Positions 1-9,564 are shown, numbered from the stretch's first letter. The stretch is 64,000 nucleotides of DNA from Cypionkella sp. (GCF_030652235.1 NZ_JAUSBA010000024.1:87782-151781), one strand, 5' to 3'. Translations and numbers: made by a program. The notes: generated by a model not told the origin, from the letters alone.

Positions 1-1
1 G

Positions 2-106
2 CAAATCGCGCGGGAAATCCTGCCCGACCCTGCCCTTAAAGATGCCTTCGATGCGGGCCACGCCCGTTATCGCGCTGCCCAAACCGCTATAAGGAGCCTC
101 GCATGA
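2..106 (+). CDS. xylB: Xylulokinase, C-terminal end (partial)
   Basis: The frame is open from the window edge to a TGA at 104-106. The last 34 residues end in a stretch like the C-terminal helix of xylulokinases ([18 protein letters not shown]). The stop overlaps the xylA start as ATGA, so the two are translationally coupled. Xylulokinase phosphorylates D-xylulose, the product of the enzyme encoded next. The assignment rests mostly on this coupling and a short alignable tail. Confidence 0.7.
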   Translation, partial: QIAREILPDPALKDAFDAGHARYRAAQTAIRSLA

Positions 107-1404
107 CCGATTTTTTCAAGAATATCCCCGCGATTAAATATGAGGGTGAAGGCTCGACCAACGAGTTCGCCTTCCGGCATTACGACCCCGATGAGGTGCT
201 GCTGGGCAAGCGGATGGAAGACCATCTGCGCTTTGCCGTCGCCTATTGGCACAGCTTTGCGTGGCCCGGTGGCGACCCGTTTGGCGGGCAAACCTTTGAT
301 CGCCCGTGGTTCGGCGACACCATGGCGCTGGCGAAACTAAAGGCCGATGTGGCGTTTGAGATGTTCGATATCTTGGGCACGCCGTTCTACGCCTTCCACG
401 ATGCCGATGCGCGGCCCGAGGGCGCGACCTTTGCCGAAAGCCTGCGCAACCTTGAGGAAATCGTTGATTACCTTGGCGAAAAGCAAGCCTCTCACAAGGC
501 CAAGCTGCTCTGGGGCACCGCCAATATGTTCAGCCACAAGCGCTGGATGTCGGGGGCTGCCACCAACCCCGACCCGGAAGTCTACGCCTACGCTGCGGCC
601 ACGGTGAAATCCTGTCTCGATGCCACCCATAAACTTGGCGGCGCGAACTATGTGCTGTGGGGCGGGCGTGAGGGCTACGAAACTTTGCTCAACACCGATC
701 TGAAAGCCGAACGCGCGCATGCTGGCCGCTTCCTGCAATCGGTCGTCGAGTATAAGCACAAAATCGGCTACAAGGGCGCGATCCTGATCGAGCCGAAGCC
801 GCAAGAGCCTTCGAAGCACCAGTATGACTACGATGTGGCGACGGTCTACGGCTTCCTGAAGGATTTCGGGCTGGAGAAAGAGGTTCAAGTCAACATCGAG
901 CAGGGCCATGCGATCTTGGCCGGGCACTCGTTTGAACATGAGATCGCCACCGCTGCGGCCTTGGGGATCTTTGGCTCGATCGACATGAACCGCAACGATT
1001 ACCAATCCGGCTGGGACACCGACCAGTTCCCGAACAACCACGCCGAAAAAGCCGTGGCGTTCTATGAGATCCTGCGCGCGGGCGGTTATACCACCGGCGG
1101 CACCAACTTTGACGCCAAAGTGCGGCGGCAATCGCTGGACCCGGAAGATCTGATCCTCGCCCATGTCGGCGGCATGGACACCTGCGCGCGGGCCTTGAAG
1201 GCGGCGGCGTATCTGCTGGAGGATGACACTTTGGAAGCGGCACGGCGCGCGCGCTATGCCGGGTGGGAGCGTGAAGGGGCTAAAGCGATGCTGACGCAAC
1301 CGCTGGAAGTGATCGCGGATGCGGTGATTGCGAACAACATCAACCCGCAGCCGCGCTCGGGCCGTCAGGAACGGTTGGAGAACCTGTGGAACCACTACAT
1401 CTGA
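103..1404 (+). CDS. xylA: Xylose isomerase
   Basis: Converts D-xylose to D-xylulose in the cytoplasm, the first step of xylose use before xylulokinase. The protein is 433 aa, the usual length for the larger (class II) xylose isomerases. Visible family motifs are [10 protein letters not shown] with the catalytic His/Asp, the metal and substrate site [18 protein letters not shown] (Glu and Lys), [17 protein letters not shown] and the metal-binding [16 protein letters not shown]. An AGGAG lies a few bases before ATG 103, and the start overlaps the xylB stop. It is the last gene of the xyl operon here: the next gene is convergent, 20 bp away. Confidence 0.96.
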   Translation: MTDFFKNIPAIKYEGEGSTNEFAFRHYDPDEVLLGKRMEDHLRFAVAYWHSFAWPGGDPFGGQTFDRPWFGDTMALAKLKADVAFEMFDILGTPFYAFHDADARPEGATFAESLRNLEEIVDYLGEKQASHKAKLLWGTANMFSHKRWMSGAATNPDPEVYAYAAATVKSCLDATHKLGGANYVLWGGREGYETLLNTDLKAERAHAGRFLQSVVEYKHKIGYKGAILIEPKPQEPSKHQYDYDVATVYGFLKDFGLEKEVQVNIEQGHAILAGHSFEHEIATAAALGIFGSIDMNRNDYQSGWDTDQFPNNHAEKAVAFYEILRAGGYTTGGTNFDAKVRRQSLDPEDLILAHVGGMDTCARALKAAAYLLEDDTLEAARRARYAGWEREGAKAMLTQPLEVIADAVIANNINPQPRSGRQERLENLWNHYI

Positions 1405-1423
1405 GCGGATGCCTGGTGAGCGA

Positions 1424-2407
1424 CTAGATAAGCGCGGCCAGCGGCGGGATGCCTCCGCTGGCCGTGACGCTTTTTAATGCGGCAGCGGCGGCGCGGTGGC
1501 CAAGGTGAAGGGCTTGCTCGGCGGTCCAGCCTTCGTGAATGGCGTAGATGATGCCTGCGCAGAACGCGTCTCCGGCACCCACAGGGCTGAGGATTTCAGC
1601 GGGATTTATGGGCTCTGGACTGGACCAGAACGCGGTTTGATCGAGCCAAAGCGCGAGGGTTCCTGTGTGCAGAATGACGGTTTTCGCGCCTTGCGCTTGC
1701 AGGACCGTGGCGGCTTCCAGCAGGCGGGCGCGGTCGTCGGGGGCGATGTCCGCTCGGTTGGTGGCGCGGGCGGCTTCGATTTCATTCAGGAATAGGTAAT
1801 CGGTGTGCGGCAGGGTGGCTTTGACGGTGGCGGCAAAGTCGGAAGTGGCGGATGAGACCAGATCAACACAGGTGATCATGCCTGCGGATTGGGCGCGGGC
1901 AAGGATGCGGGCGGCGGGGGTTTCGCCGCTGGGTTCTACTTTATCGAGAGTTGCCAGCAGGTTTGGGTAGCCGAGATAGAAGATTTTCGTGTTTTGCGCG
2001 GCGATGGATCCGATGGGGATATCGGCTTCGTTGAGGGCGTCGTTCGCGCCGGGATGGTAGAAAAACGTACGGCTGTCGCCGGGGACGTTCATCACTTGGG
2101 TATGGGCCGTCGGATGATGCGGGGTTTGCTTTAGCCAGCGCGTGTCGACTTTGGCGGCGGCGCAGGCGGCGAGGCATATTTCGGCATGGGTGTCTGTCCC
2201 GATCAGGCCCACGGCATAGAGTGGCAGGTCGGCTTGAAAGGCGGCGAGGTCTAGGATCACGTTGGCGGCTCCGCCACCCACTCCTATGGCTTCGTGCTGG
2301 ATGCGGACGAGATCGCTTTTCTGCGGCCAAGTGTCGATGCTGTGGACGATATCGATGATCCAGTTACCAGCGCAGGCGATGCCGTTTTTTTGGGTGAGCG
2401 AAATCAT
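1424..2407 (-). CDS. PfkB-family carbohydrate kinase
   Basis: ATP-dependent sugar kinase of the ribokinase/PfkB family, 327 aa. The N-terminal sugar-binding glycine-rich segment is GVGGGAANVILDLAAF (about residues 42-57). The C-terminal signature SPVGAGDAFCAGI holds the catalytic Asp in the GAGD anion hole. It is the last gene of a three-gene minus-strand operon; its ATG overlaps the stop of the Gfo/Idh gene (ATGA). With an aldolase and a dehydrogenase beside it, it probably phosphorylates an intermediate before aldol cleavage. The substrate cannot be read from the sequence. Confidence 0.88.
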   Translation of the reverse strand: MISLTQKNGIACAGNWIIDIVHSIDTWPQKSDLVRIQHEAIGVGGGAANVILDLAAFQADLPLYAVGLIGTDTHAEICLAACAAAKVDTRWLKQTPHHPTAHTQVMNVPGDSRTFFYHPGANDALNEADIPIGSIAAQNTKIFYLGYPNLLATLDKVEPSGETPAARILARAQSAGMITCVDLVSSATSDFAATVKATLPHTDYLFLNEIEAARATNRADIAPDDRARLLEAATVLQAQGAKTVILHTGTLALWLDQTAFWSSPEPINPAEILSPVGAGDAFCAGIIYAIHEGWTAEQALHLGHRAAAAALKSVTASGGIPPLAALI

Positions 2408-3543
2408 GCATATTCCACGCTGACAGTGCGGTTATCTTTTCCAGCAGTCAGGGCGGCGGTGAGGATGGCGTGGTGGGCAGCGGCCTCGGACGGGTGAGCG
2501 CAGGGAAAGCCTGCGGCGTCACCGCCTGCCAGTTCATCCATATAGGCGGCCCACATTTGCTGTATGGCGTCAGTAAAGCCGAATTCAAAGATGCCGCCGG
2601 TGATGCCGGGGAACAGCGGCGTGTAGCCAAGGTCTTCGGTCGCCCAAGTCTGGGTGCCGCCGTTTTGGTAGTGCATGAACTGCCACTGCCGGGGGGATTT
2701 GGTCGTGAAAAAGGCGCTGCCCTTCATGCCAAGCACGCGGAGCGACCAAGTGTTGGCTTCGCCCGGTGCGATGCGCCATGTCTTTAGTACCATGGGGAAA
2801 TTGCCGTAAGCAGTGGGGACGCGGGCGGTGATGTTGGCGTTATCCCATGTCTCGCACGGCACGAGGTTGCCTTTGCCGTCGGGGCGCTGGCTGACGCGTT
2901 TCACTAGGCTGGCCTGCACAGTATCGGGCCGCCAGCCGAGGCGCAGAGGAACGTGCAACACGTGCATGCCAAGGTCGCCCATACAGCCGTATTCGCCGTT
3001 CACATCCTTCATGCGCTTCCAGTTGATCACTTTATCGGGGTTGATGTCAGAGGAATGCAGAAAGCTGGCTTCGACTTCGAGGATTTCCCCAACCGCACCA
3101 GATTTCACGAAGTCGATCACCTTTTGTGCGCCGGGGTAGAACGGCATTTCCGACGAGCAGCGCACGGTGAGTTCGGGGTGGTCGTTGACGGCGGCCATGA
3201 TCGCGCGATTTTGGGCGCGGTCCATGCCGAATGGCTTTTCGCCGAACAGGTGTTTTCCGGCGTTCAGAATGTCGGGATACATCTGTTCGTGCAACACATG
3301 GGGGACGGCGCAGTAGACGGCATCAACCTCAGGGTTTTTCAGCAGGTCGTGATAGTCGGTGGTGGTTTGGATCGGCCCAAGGTGGGTAGCGAACCAATCC
3401 ATCAGGCCGGGGTTGGTGTCGCAGACCGCGACGATGCGGGGTTTGGCTTTGGGGTTGCTTAGGTGTAGCCAGCGTGCGGCGGCAGAGGCAAATTCGCGGC
3501 CCATCAGGCCACAACCGATGATACCGAAGCGGATTTCTTTCAT
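2404..3543 (-). CDS. Gfo/Idh/MocA-family NAD(P)-dependent oxidoreductase
   Basis: About 380 aa. The N-terminal Rossmann fold starts with IRFGIIGCGLMGREFASAAA (GxGxxG type). The family EKP motif is present in LFGEKPFGMDRAQN, which contains the catalytic/cofactor lysine. I chose ATG 3543 (MKEIRFG) rather than the longer open frame to 3597, because the longer form overlaps the upstream aldolase gene and the short form begins exactly at the Rossmann strand. It lies 4 bp after the aldolase stop and overlaps the kinase start. Family members oxidise sugars or cyclitols; this one probably oxidises the unknown substrate of this operon. Confidence 0.9.
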   Translation of the reverse strand: MKEIRFGIIGCGLMGREFASAAARWLHLSNPKAKPRIVAVCDTNPGLMDWFATHLGPIQTTTDYHDLLKNPEVDAVYCAVPHVLHEQMYPDILNAGKHLFGEKPFGMDRAQNRAIMAAVNDHPELTVRCSSEMPFYPGAQKVIDFVKSGAVGEILEVEASFLHSSDINPDKVINWKRMKDVNGEYGCMGDLGMHVLHVPLRLGWRPDTVQASLVKRVSQRPDGKGNLVPCETWDNANITARVPTAYGNFPMVLKTWRIAPGEANTWSLRVLGMKGSAFFTTKSPRQWQFMHYQNGGTQTWATEDLGYTPLFPGITGGIFEFGFTDAIQQMWAAYMDELAGGDAAGFPCAHPSEAAAHHAILTAALTAGKDNRTVSVEYA

Positions 3544-3547
3544 GGCG

Positions 3548-4372
3548 TCAGGCCAGATGCTTGGCAGCGTCGGCGGCGCTGGCTTTGTCATGCACAATCG
3601 CCATCAACGCGCGGGTCATGCCGCCGGGGTTGGCGTGTTGCACGACATTGCGGCCATAGACGATACCGCGCGCGCCTTGTTGCATCAACTCGTGCGTGCG
3701 GGCGAGGATTTCGGCGTCAGACACGCGACCCCCACCCCGCACCAGAACCGGGATGCCTTGGGCGATTTCGATGACGCGGTGGTATTCAGACACATCGGTG
3801 CAGGGGTCGGCTTTGATGATATCGGCGCCGAGTTCCGCAGCTTGACGGACGAGGGGCAGGATTTTCGAGATGTCGCCATCGACCATGTAGCCGCCCTTGG
3901 CATTATCTTGCATCACGAGCGGTTCGACCATCAGCGGCATGCCGTAGATTTCACATTCGCGTTTTAGGGCGTTCACGTTGCGCACGCAGTCGCGATAGAG
4001 TTCGGGCTGATTGGGCAGCAACAGAAGGTTGACCACAACGCAAGCGGCGTCGAGGACGAGGCCTTGTTCCACCGGGCGGTCGATGACTTCAGAGTAAAGC
4101 GTGCGCGGCAGCGGGGTGCCGTAAACATTGGCGATGTCGGTACGCAAAACCAAAGCGGGGCGGTTCTTGCCGGGAATGGCTTGCAGGATTTTCGCGGTAC
4201 CGGGGGGGAGCTGGATGGCATCAGGGGCAGCGGCTGCGACAGTTTGGATGGATTTTGTCATATTTTCGATGCCGCCGAGGAAAGATGCCTCGTTGAACAT
4301 GCCGTGGTCGATGGCGACGTCAAAGCAGTTGCCCGAGGGCGCAAACAAGCGGTTGAGGCGGGCGGGGGTCAT
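3548..4372 (-). CDS. Class I aldolase, DhnA/LsrF type
   Basis: A 274-aa TIM-barrel aldolase of the DhnA-type class I fructose-bisphosphate aldolase family. FDVAIDHGMFNE near residue 18 is the characteristic DHG strand. The Schiff-base lysine is in ADIIKADPCTD, and a phosphate-binding glycine cluster PVLVRGGGRVSD follows, then GIVYGRNV. It is the first gene of the operon, 14 bp downstream of a perfect palindromic operator. With a PfkB kinase and a Gfo/Idh dehydrogenase it would cleave a phosphorylated sugar; sulfo-EMP-type YihT/YihV pairs use the same two families, but the isomerase is missing here. Confidence 0.86.
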   Translation of the reverse strand: MTPARLNRLFAPSGNCFDVAIDHGMFNEASFLGGIENMTKSIQTVAAAAPDAIQLPPGTAKILQAIPGKNRPALVLRTDIANVYGTPLPRTLYSEVIDRPVEQGLVLDAACVVVNLLLLPNQPELYRDCVRNVNALKRECEIYGMPLMVEPLVMQDNAKGGYMVDGDISKILPLVRQAAELGADIIKADPCTDVSEYHRVIEIAQGIPVLVRGGGRVSDAEILARTHELMQQGARGIVYGRNVVQHANPGGMTRALMAIVHDKASAADAAKHLA

Positions 4373-4385
4373 AGCGTGATCCTGC

Positions 4386-4405
4386 TTGTGAAAACGTTTT
4401 CACAA
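4386..4405. promoter_or_regulatory. Perfect 20-bp palindrome, LacI-family operator
   Basis: TTGTGAAAACGTTTTCACAA is a perfect inverted repeat with the central CG typical of LacI/GalR-family operators. It ends 14 bp upstream of the aldolase start codon on the minus strand and about 115 bp before the divergent dipeptidase. It most likely controls the aldolase-dehydrogenase-kinase operon. No LacI-family gene is in the window, so the regulator is encoded elsewhere. Confidence 0.85.
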
Positions 4406-4519
4406 TCGGTATCGGTGGGTGCGGATTCTGTCAACGGCAAAGGAAAATCCTGCCACAGCGGGGGTTTGCTTGGCGGTTGGAGATGGTCTAGCCTTTGGGT
4501 GCAATGGCAGGAGATGTCG

Positions 4520-5887
4520 ATGGCTTGGCAGCAGTATCTGGACTCGGAGCAGGCGCGGTTTGTGCAGGAATTGCTGGCATTTGTGCGGATTCGATCCGTG
4601 TCAGCCAAGCCCGAGAATATCCCGGATGTGGTGCGCGCTGCGGAATGGGTGGCGCAGCGGTTGACGGCGGCAGGGGTTGAGGCGGCAGAGGTGTTGCCGA
4701 CAGATGGGCATCCGGTGGTCTGCGGACATTGGCTGCACGCGGGGGGCGATAAGCCGACGATCCTGATCTATGGGCATTTCGATGTGCAGCCTGCCGAGCC
4801 GTTTGATCTGTGGGACAGCCCGCCCTTTGAACCCGAGGTGCGGAATGGCAGGGTCTGGGGGCGCGGGGCTTCAGATGACAAGGGCGGCATGTTGGTGCCG
4901 ATCTTGGCGGTGGAGGCGCTGCTGAAAACTGCTGGGCGTCTGCCGGTGAATGTGAAGTTTTTCTTTGAGGGGCAGGAGGAGATCGGCTCGCCTGATTTGC
5001 CGCCTTTTGTTGCGGCGAACGCGGAACTGTTGACAGCGGATATGATTTTCTCGGCGGATGGGCTGCAATATGCGCCGGATCAGCCGCAGATTGTTGAGGC
5101 GTTGAAGGGGTTGGTGAAGGCCGAGATCGTGGTGCGGGGGCCACGGTCGGATCAACACTCGGGCCTGCATGGCGGCGGGATTGCCAATCCGGCAATGGCT
5201 TTGGCGCATCTGTTGGCCTCGATGAAGTCGGCGGGCGGCTTGGTGACGGTCGAAGGGTTTTATGACGATGTCGTGCCGCTGACCGAGGCGGACCGGGCGG
5301 TGATTGCGCGGATACCTTATGAAGAAGGTGCGTATCTGGCGGAAACCGGAGCGCCTGCGGTGTTTGGCGAGCCCGGATATACGACACGCGAACGGCTATG
5401 GGCGCGGCCAACGCTGGATGTGAACGGGCTGACCAGTGGATGGCAGGGGATTGGCTCAAAAACCGTGCATCCGGCCGAGGCACGGGCGAAGATCACCTGT
5501 CGATTGGTGGCGGCCCAGAATCCGGCAAAGATTTTGGCGGCACTCGCGGCGCATTTGCAAGCGCATTGTCCTACCGGAGTGACGGCTGAACTGGAGCCGG
5601 GGCAAGGCGGGGCGGGGCCGTTCTTGATGCCATCGGGGCATAATGCGACGGGCATCGCGGCGCAGGTGCTGGAGGAGGTTTATGGCAAAGCGCCGTATCG
5701 CACGCGGTTGGGCGGATCTATTCCGGTGATGACAACCTTGTTAGAGGTGTTGGGGGTGCATGCGGTGATGTTTGGCTTTTCGCATGACGATGAGAATTTA
5801 CACGCGCCGAATGAATTCTTTCGGTTGGAGGCGTTCCGGTTGGGCCAAGCGGCTTATGTGCGATTGTTGCAGCGGTTGGGGACATAA
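4520..5887 (+). CDS. M20-family metallodipeptidase
   Basis: Di-zinc cytoplasmic dipeptidase of the M20/ArgE/CNDP family, 455 aa. Metal ligands and catalytic residues are visible: His86 in YGHFDVQP, Asp119 in RGASDDKGG, the Glu153-Glu154 pair in FEGQEEIGS, and the C-terminal His in GFSHDDENLHAPNE. The central dimerisation domain has RSDQHSGLHGGGIANP. ATG 4520 is preferred because AGGAG at 4509-4513 is 6 bp before it; ATG 4514 is possible. The long upstream open frame is an antisense shadow of the aldolase gene. It is a single gene, divergent from the sugar operon. Confidence 0.93.
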   Translation: MAWQQYLDSEQARFVQELLAFVRIRSVSAKPENIPDVVRAAEWVAQRLTAAGVEAAEVLPTDGHPVVCGHWLHAGGDKPTILIYGHFDVQPAEPFDLWDSPPFEPEVRNGRVWGRGASDDKGGMLVPILAVEALLKTAGRLPVNVKFFFEGQEEIGSPDLPPFVAANAELLTADMIFSADGLQYAPDQPQIVEALKGLVKAEIVVRGPRSDQHSGLHGGGIANPAMALAHLLASMKSAGGLVTVEGFYDDVVPLTEADRAVIARIPYEEGAYLAETGAPAVFGEPGYTTRERLWARPTLDVNGLTSGWQGIGSKTVHPAEARAKITCRLVAAQNPAKILAALAAHLQAHCPTGVTAELEPGQGGAGPFLMPSGHNATGIAAQVLEEVYGKAPYRTRLGGSIPVMTTLLEVLGVHAVMFGFSHDDENLHAPNEFFRLEAFRLGQAAYVRLLQRLGT

Positions 5888-5962
5888 GGCACGCTCGGCG
5901 CTCTCTTGCGGGCGCTTCTCGCCTTGTAGCGCAGAGGCCTGAAAGGGCCGATAGGCGGCGGT

Positions 5963-6613
5963 TCAAGACAAGGCCGCGAGCAGGTCCATGGCGGTGATCT
6001 GATCGAATTGGACGTGGCGGTGCATCAGGGTCTCGGCCCCGGCGGCATCGCGGGCGAAGATCAGGGTGGCGATGGCGCGGTGCTCAGTGGCAGAGCTTGC
6101 GATGGCCCCGGCATAGCGGTAGCGGGCGCGGTAATAGGCCAAGAGTTTGCGGGCGTTGGTTTTGATCATCTCGGTCAAGAACGGGTTGCCTGCGGCCAGC
6201 GCCACACATTCGTGAAAGCGCAGGTTCAGCTGGTAATAGGCGTCGGGGTTGGCGTCACCTTGTTCAGTCGAGAACGTCTCACAGGCTTGCACGGCGGCTT
6301 CCAGCGCCGTGGCCCAAGACACCGACAAACGGCGGGCGGCGAGGCCTGCGGCTTGGCCTTCAAGTTTGGCGTGAACTTCAAGGATGGCCAAGAATTCCTC
6401 AAGGCTCGGGCGGAACACCGTGGCCCCCTTGCGCGGCAGGCGACGCACAAGGCCCATGGCTTCGAGTTGCAGGATGGCTTCGCGAACGGGGGTGCGCGAG
6501 ACGGCAAACTCGGTAACCAGTTCGGCCTCATCAATCACATCGCCGGGGTTGAGGCGGCCTGTGTCGATCCACGACAGGATCTTATTGGTGAGGGTTTCGG
6601 TTTGGCCTGCCAT
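5963..6613 (-). CDS. GntR-family transcriptional regulator, FCD domain
   Basis: A 216-aa repressor. The N-terminal winged helix-turn-helix covers about residues 5-70, with the GntR signature FAVSRTPVREAILQLEAMGLV and the wing RKGATVF. A C-terminal all-helical FCD effector domain follows, with metal/ligand residues in LNLRFHECVALAAGNPFL and the His in TEHRAI. FCD regulators usually bind organic acids or sugar acids and repress a nearby operon. It is convergent with the dipeptidase and divergent from the adhesin gene across 335 bp, so its target is uncertain. Confidence 0.92.
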   Translation of the reverse strand: MAGQTETLTNKILSWIDTGRLNPGDVIDEAELVTEFAVSRTPVREAILQLEAMGLVRRLPRKGATVFRPSLEEFLAILEVHAKLEGQAAGLAARRLSVSWATALEAAVQACETFSTEQGDANPDAYYQLNLRFHECVALAAGNPFLTEMIKTNARKLLAYYRARYRYAGAIASSATEHRAIATLIFARDAAGAETLMHRHVQFDQITAMDLLAALS

Positions 6614-6948
6614 GTCTGATCAAAAGACCGAAAAGGCTGACAGGTAAAGGGGGATAGCTGGAAAGCTTCACGTGAGGCCGGGTCGATTGTTTCGCAAATG
6701 CAACCAATGGGAGATTGGAGTGGAATAGCATCAGCGCGATGGCTGCACAAAAGAAGATCATCTGTAGCGAGAAAGCCGCAAATGTGGCGAAATGGGGGGG
6801 GAAGTCCGGCAAAAACCGATCACGCTTGGTCTACGCACTAGAAATAGTATCGAAAGATATATATTCGTTTTTTTAATCAGCCTCCGAAAGTGAGGCGAAT
6901 AACACGCCGGACAGTAAAGTCTGGGTTTTTTTGAGGCGGAGTAGTAAT
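6614..6948. other. 335-bp intergenic region before the adhesin
   Basis: No open frame of note. The 3' half turns AT-rich (about 6840-6877, including gatatatattcg and a T7 run), which suits a promoter or regulator-binding region for the adhesin operon. GCCTC-N7-GAGGC forms a small hairpin around 6880-6896 in what would be the 5' leader. An RBS-like GGCGGAG sits at 6936-6942, about 6 bp before the adhesin ATG. No clear GntR operator palindrome was found. Confidence 0.4.
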
Positions 6949-9549
6949 ATGGAAAAAGCGATTGATTTCGCTGTCCGCAGTGTTGCGGGCAGTGCGCAGC
7001 ATGGCAGTTTCGCAGGCGACAGCCAAGGCAACGTCATTCAGGTCGGTTCGGGCGATAGCGTTTCGCTGAACCTCTCCCGCGCAAGCGTGGTGGGCTATGA
7101 GCAGCAGGGCGGCGATTTGCTGGTCAAGCTGTCGGATGACCGCAGCATCTTGCTGAGCAACTATTTCGCCGAAAACGCAGGGGACGTGAACCATCTCTAT
7201 CTGTCCTCAGATGGCGAGATCACCGAGGTGATCGTCCACGAGGGTCAGGGTGGCGTGCTGGCGGCGGATTATGGCCCGGTCAGCGGCTGGGATAAATGGA
7301 GCCCGCTCGACGATATGCGCTTTACCAAAGCGGATAGCATCTCGGATGTGGCGATGGTGTCGAACGAACCTGCCGGGATGGCACCGTTCGTGCCGGGCCT
7401 GCTGGGTTTGGGCGGTTTTGGCGCGATTGCAGCCGGGGCTGGCGCGATCGCGGTGATCACCGGTGGCGGTGGTGGCGGTGGCACCCCTGACACAACCCCG
7501 CCTGCAATGGCCGTGACCGAGGGCACCAAATCGGTGAACCATGTTGAAAATGGCGTCGATTATGTGAATGGCGTGGTGATCGCCGGCACCAGCGAGCCAG
7601 GTGCGAAGATCGACGTTTTGCTCAATGGCCATACGCAGACGACCACGGTTGACAACACTGGCCATTGGACAGTGACCTTCCCGACGACGGAAGTTGATCC
7701 GGGTGAGTATGAAATTCCGGTTGTGGTGAAAGCCACTGATGCCGCGGGCAACAGCACGACCTGGAACGATGTTCTGGTGGTCGATACCCTGCCGAACCCG
7801 ATCAACTTTGATGCGGTCACGGGTGACGACAAAGTGAACTTTGTCGAGAATTCGACCGGGTTGGTGGTAACGGGCACCTCGATTGCGGGCGCTGCGCTGG
7901 ATGTAACGCTAAATGGCGTGACGAAGACGGTTGTGGTGGGCACGGACGGGCATTGGACCACGACCTACCCGACGGGTACTCTGCCCGCTGGTGAATATAA
8001 TCAGGTGATTACCGCGACTTCAACGGATACCCACGGCAACACCTCGACCTCGAGCCATACGTTCGCTGTGGATACCCAAACCTCGATCACTTTCACCGGC
8101 ACGCCGGGAGGCGATGGCATGGTGAACGCAAGCGAGGCTGCGGCGGGCGTGGTGCTGAACGGCACAGCACAGGCGGGGGCATCGATTTCGGTGGCGTGGA
8201 ATGGCACGACGCTGACCACGGTGGCGAATTCGAGCGGGGTGTGGTCGGTGACCTATCCGGTCGGATCAGTGACGGCGGGATCTTATAGCTCGACCGCGAC
8301 GGCTACGGCGACCGACAGCTTTGGCAATACGGCGACGACCAGCCATGAGGTGAATGTAGATACCGAAGTGGTGCCGTTTGACCGCGCCACCCTGTCGACC
8401 GGGGCAGATACGATCCTGAACGCAGTGGAGGCCACCACTGGTTTGACGGTGACCGGCCATGTGGAAGCGGGATCGACCGTGATGCTGAAGTTTGGCGGCG
8501 GCGCGCAACACGCGGCCACTGTCGCAGCCGATGGCAGCTGGAGCTTGACCATTCCGGCAGACGAAATCCCTGCAGGCGAGAATTCGGTGACACTGACGGC
8601 GGTGGCGACGGATCACGTTGGCAACGTCTCGACCCTGACCGAACAGGTTTCGGTGGATACCATTGTGCGCAACTTCAGCCATGTTGAGGCGATCGCGGGC
8701 GACGATATTCTGAACGCGGCTGAACGTGCGGCGGGCTTGACGCTGACAGGCACGTCGGAGCCATTCTCGACATTGGTTCTGCATCTGGCCAATGGCTCGG
8801 AAGTGGCGGCTTCTGTCGGCTCGGATGGGTTGTGGAGTGCGACTTTCCCGGCCTCATCATTGCCTTTGGGCGAAGGCAACACCACGGTCACAGTGACAGC
8901 GACGGATCGTGCGGGCAACACCGCCAGCTACACCGACAGCTTCCACTATGATGCCCTGATGCCTGCTGATCCGTGGATCACCAATGACTCGGGTTCGGGC
9001 AACTTGATCTCTGGCATCGCAACAGCAGCTTCGCCTGATCCGCTGACCTATCATGCGGTCGCGGCGACGGGTGCGGCAACCGACATTCACTCGATTGGGC
9101 CCGGCATTGATCAGGACATAGACGTGAACGGCACCATTGTGCCAAGCCATTGGGCGCTGTTTACCGCGCCGGTGGCCGATGGCAGTTATCTGGTGATCAA
9201 TGACACCGATGCGGCGGGCAATGAACAAAGCACGCTCTATCTGCGCTCAACCACAGACGTGGCGGTGGATCTGAACCGTGATGGACTCCAAGGCTTTGAT
9301 TTCGGCACCATTGATCTGACCTCTTCGAAAGCGACGCTGTCGCTGAACGAGGCGCAGATCAACAGTCTGACCGGAGCGGATCACCAGATGGCGATCCGGG
9401 GCGATGCGGATGATCACGTCAACATCACGGGCGCGGTCGTTGGCGCGCATCAGGTGGTGAATGGCGAGAGCTACACGCTTTACACGCTGGGCAGCAGTGG
9501 GGCTTCGGTGTTGGTTGACGATGATATCCACGTCAATACTGCTGTTTGA
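6949..9549 (+). CDS. BapA/LapA-type surface adhesin with Ig-like repeats
   Basis: An 866-aa predicted type I-secreted, biofilm-type adhesin. The N-terminal 130 residues resemble the BapA prefix domain (MEKAIDFAVRSVAGSA, ILLSNYFAENAGDVNHLYL). A hydrophobic, glycine-rich segment with GGGGGGG follows around residues 150-180. Five tandem Ig-like repeats of 96-100 aa come next, each with an N/GDD..N..E start, a DG/SG.W. core and a VDT end. The C-terminal 100 residues end in GASVLVDDDIHVNTAV, the kind of tail seen in BapA-family T1SS substrates. ATG 6949 has GGCGGAG upstream. It is followed at 15 bp by its outer-membrane, ABC and HlyD genes. No RTX nonapeptides and no dialanine (LapG-type) cleavage site were recognised. 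Confidence 0.82.
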   Translation: MEKAIDFAVRSVAGSAQHGSFAGDSQGNVIQVGSGDSVSLNLSRASVVGYEQQGGDLLVKLSDDRSILLSNYFAENAGDVNHLYLSSDGEITEVIVHEGQGGVLAADYGPVSGWDKWSPLDDMRFTKADSISDVAMVSNEPAGMAPFVPGLLGLGGFGAIAAGAGAIAVITGGGGGGGTPDTTPPAMAVTEGTKSVNHVENGVDYVNGVVIAGTSEPGAKIDVLLNGHTQTTTVDNTGHWTVTFPTTEVDPGEYEIPVVVKATDAAGNSTTWNDVLVVDTLPNPINFDAVTGDDKVNFVENSTGLVVTGTSIAGAALDVTLNGVTKTVVVGTDGHWTTTYPTGTLPAGEYNQVITATSTDTHGNTSTSSHTFAVDTQTSITFTGTPGGDGMVNASEAAAGVVLNGTAQAGASISVAWNGTTLTTVANSSGVWSVTYPVGSVTAGSYSSTATATATDSFGNTATTSHEVNVDTEVVPFDRATLSTGADTILNAVEATTGLTVTGHVEAGSTVMLKFGGGAQHAATVAADGSWSLTIPADEIPAGENSVTLTAVATDHVGNVSTLTEQVSVDTIVRNFSHVEAIAGDDILNAAERAAGLTLTGTSEPFSTLVLHLANGSEVAASVGSDGLWSATFPASSLPLGEGNTTVTVTATDRAGNTASYTDSFHYDALMPADPWITNDSGSGNLISGIATAASPDPLTYHAVAATGAATDIHSIGPGIDQDIDVNGTIVPSHWALFTAPVADGSYLVINDTDAAGNEQSTLYLRSTTDVAVDLNRDGLQGFDFGTIDLTSSKATLSLNEAQINSLTGADHQMAIRGDADDHVNITGAVVGAHQVVNGESYTLYTLGSSGASVLVDDDIHVNTAV
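7488..8958 (+). repeat. Five tandem Ig-like domain repeats within the adhesin
   Basis: Protein-level repeats lie at about 7488-7788, 7789-8076, 8077-8364, 8365-8661 and 8662-8958. Each carries the order E..G..V.GT...A / NG / V..DG.W..T.P / TA.ATD..GN / VDT. Nucleotide identity between units is low, so this is an old array rather than a recent expansion. Confidence 0.8.
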
Positions 9550-9564
9550 TCAGGAAAACGGGCG

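Noticed and set aside
337..1395. A 352-codon minus-strand open frame opposite xylA
   Set aside because: GC-rich antisense shadow with no family motif; xylA on the other strand is certain.
4488..5483. A 331-codon minus-strand open frame opposite the dipeptidase
   Set aside because: Arg/Pro/Ser-rich low-complexity translation, typical of antisense frames in high-GC genes.
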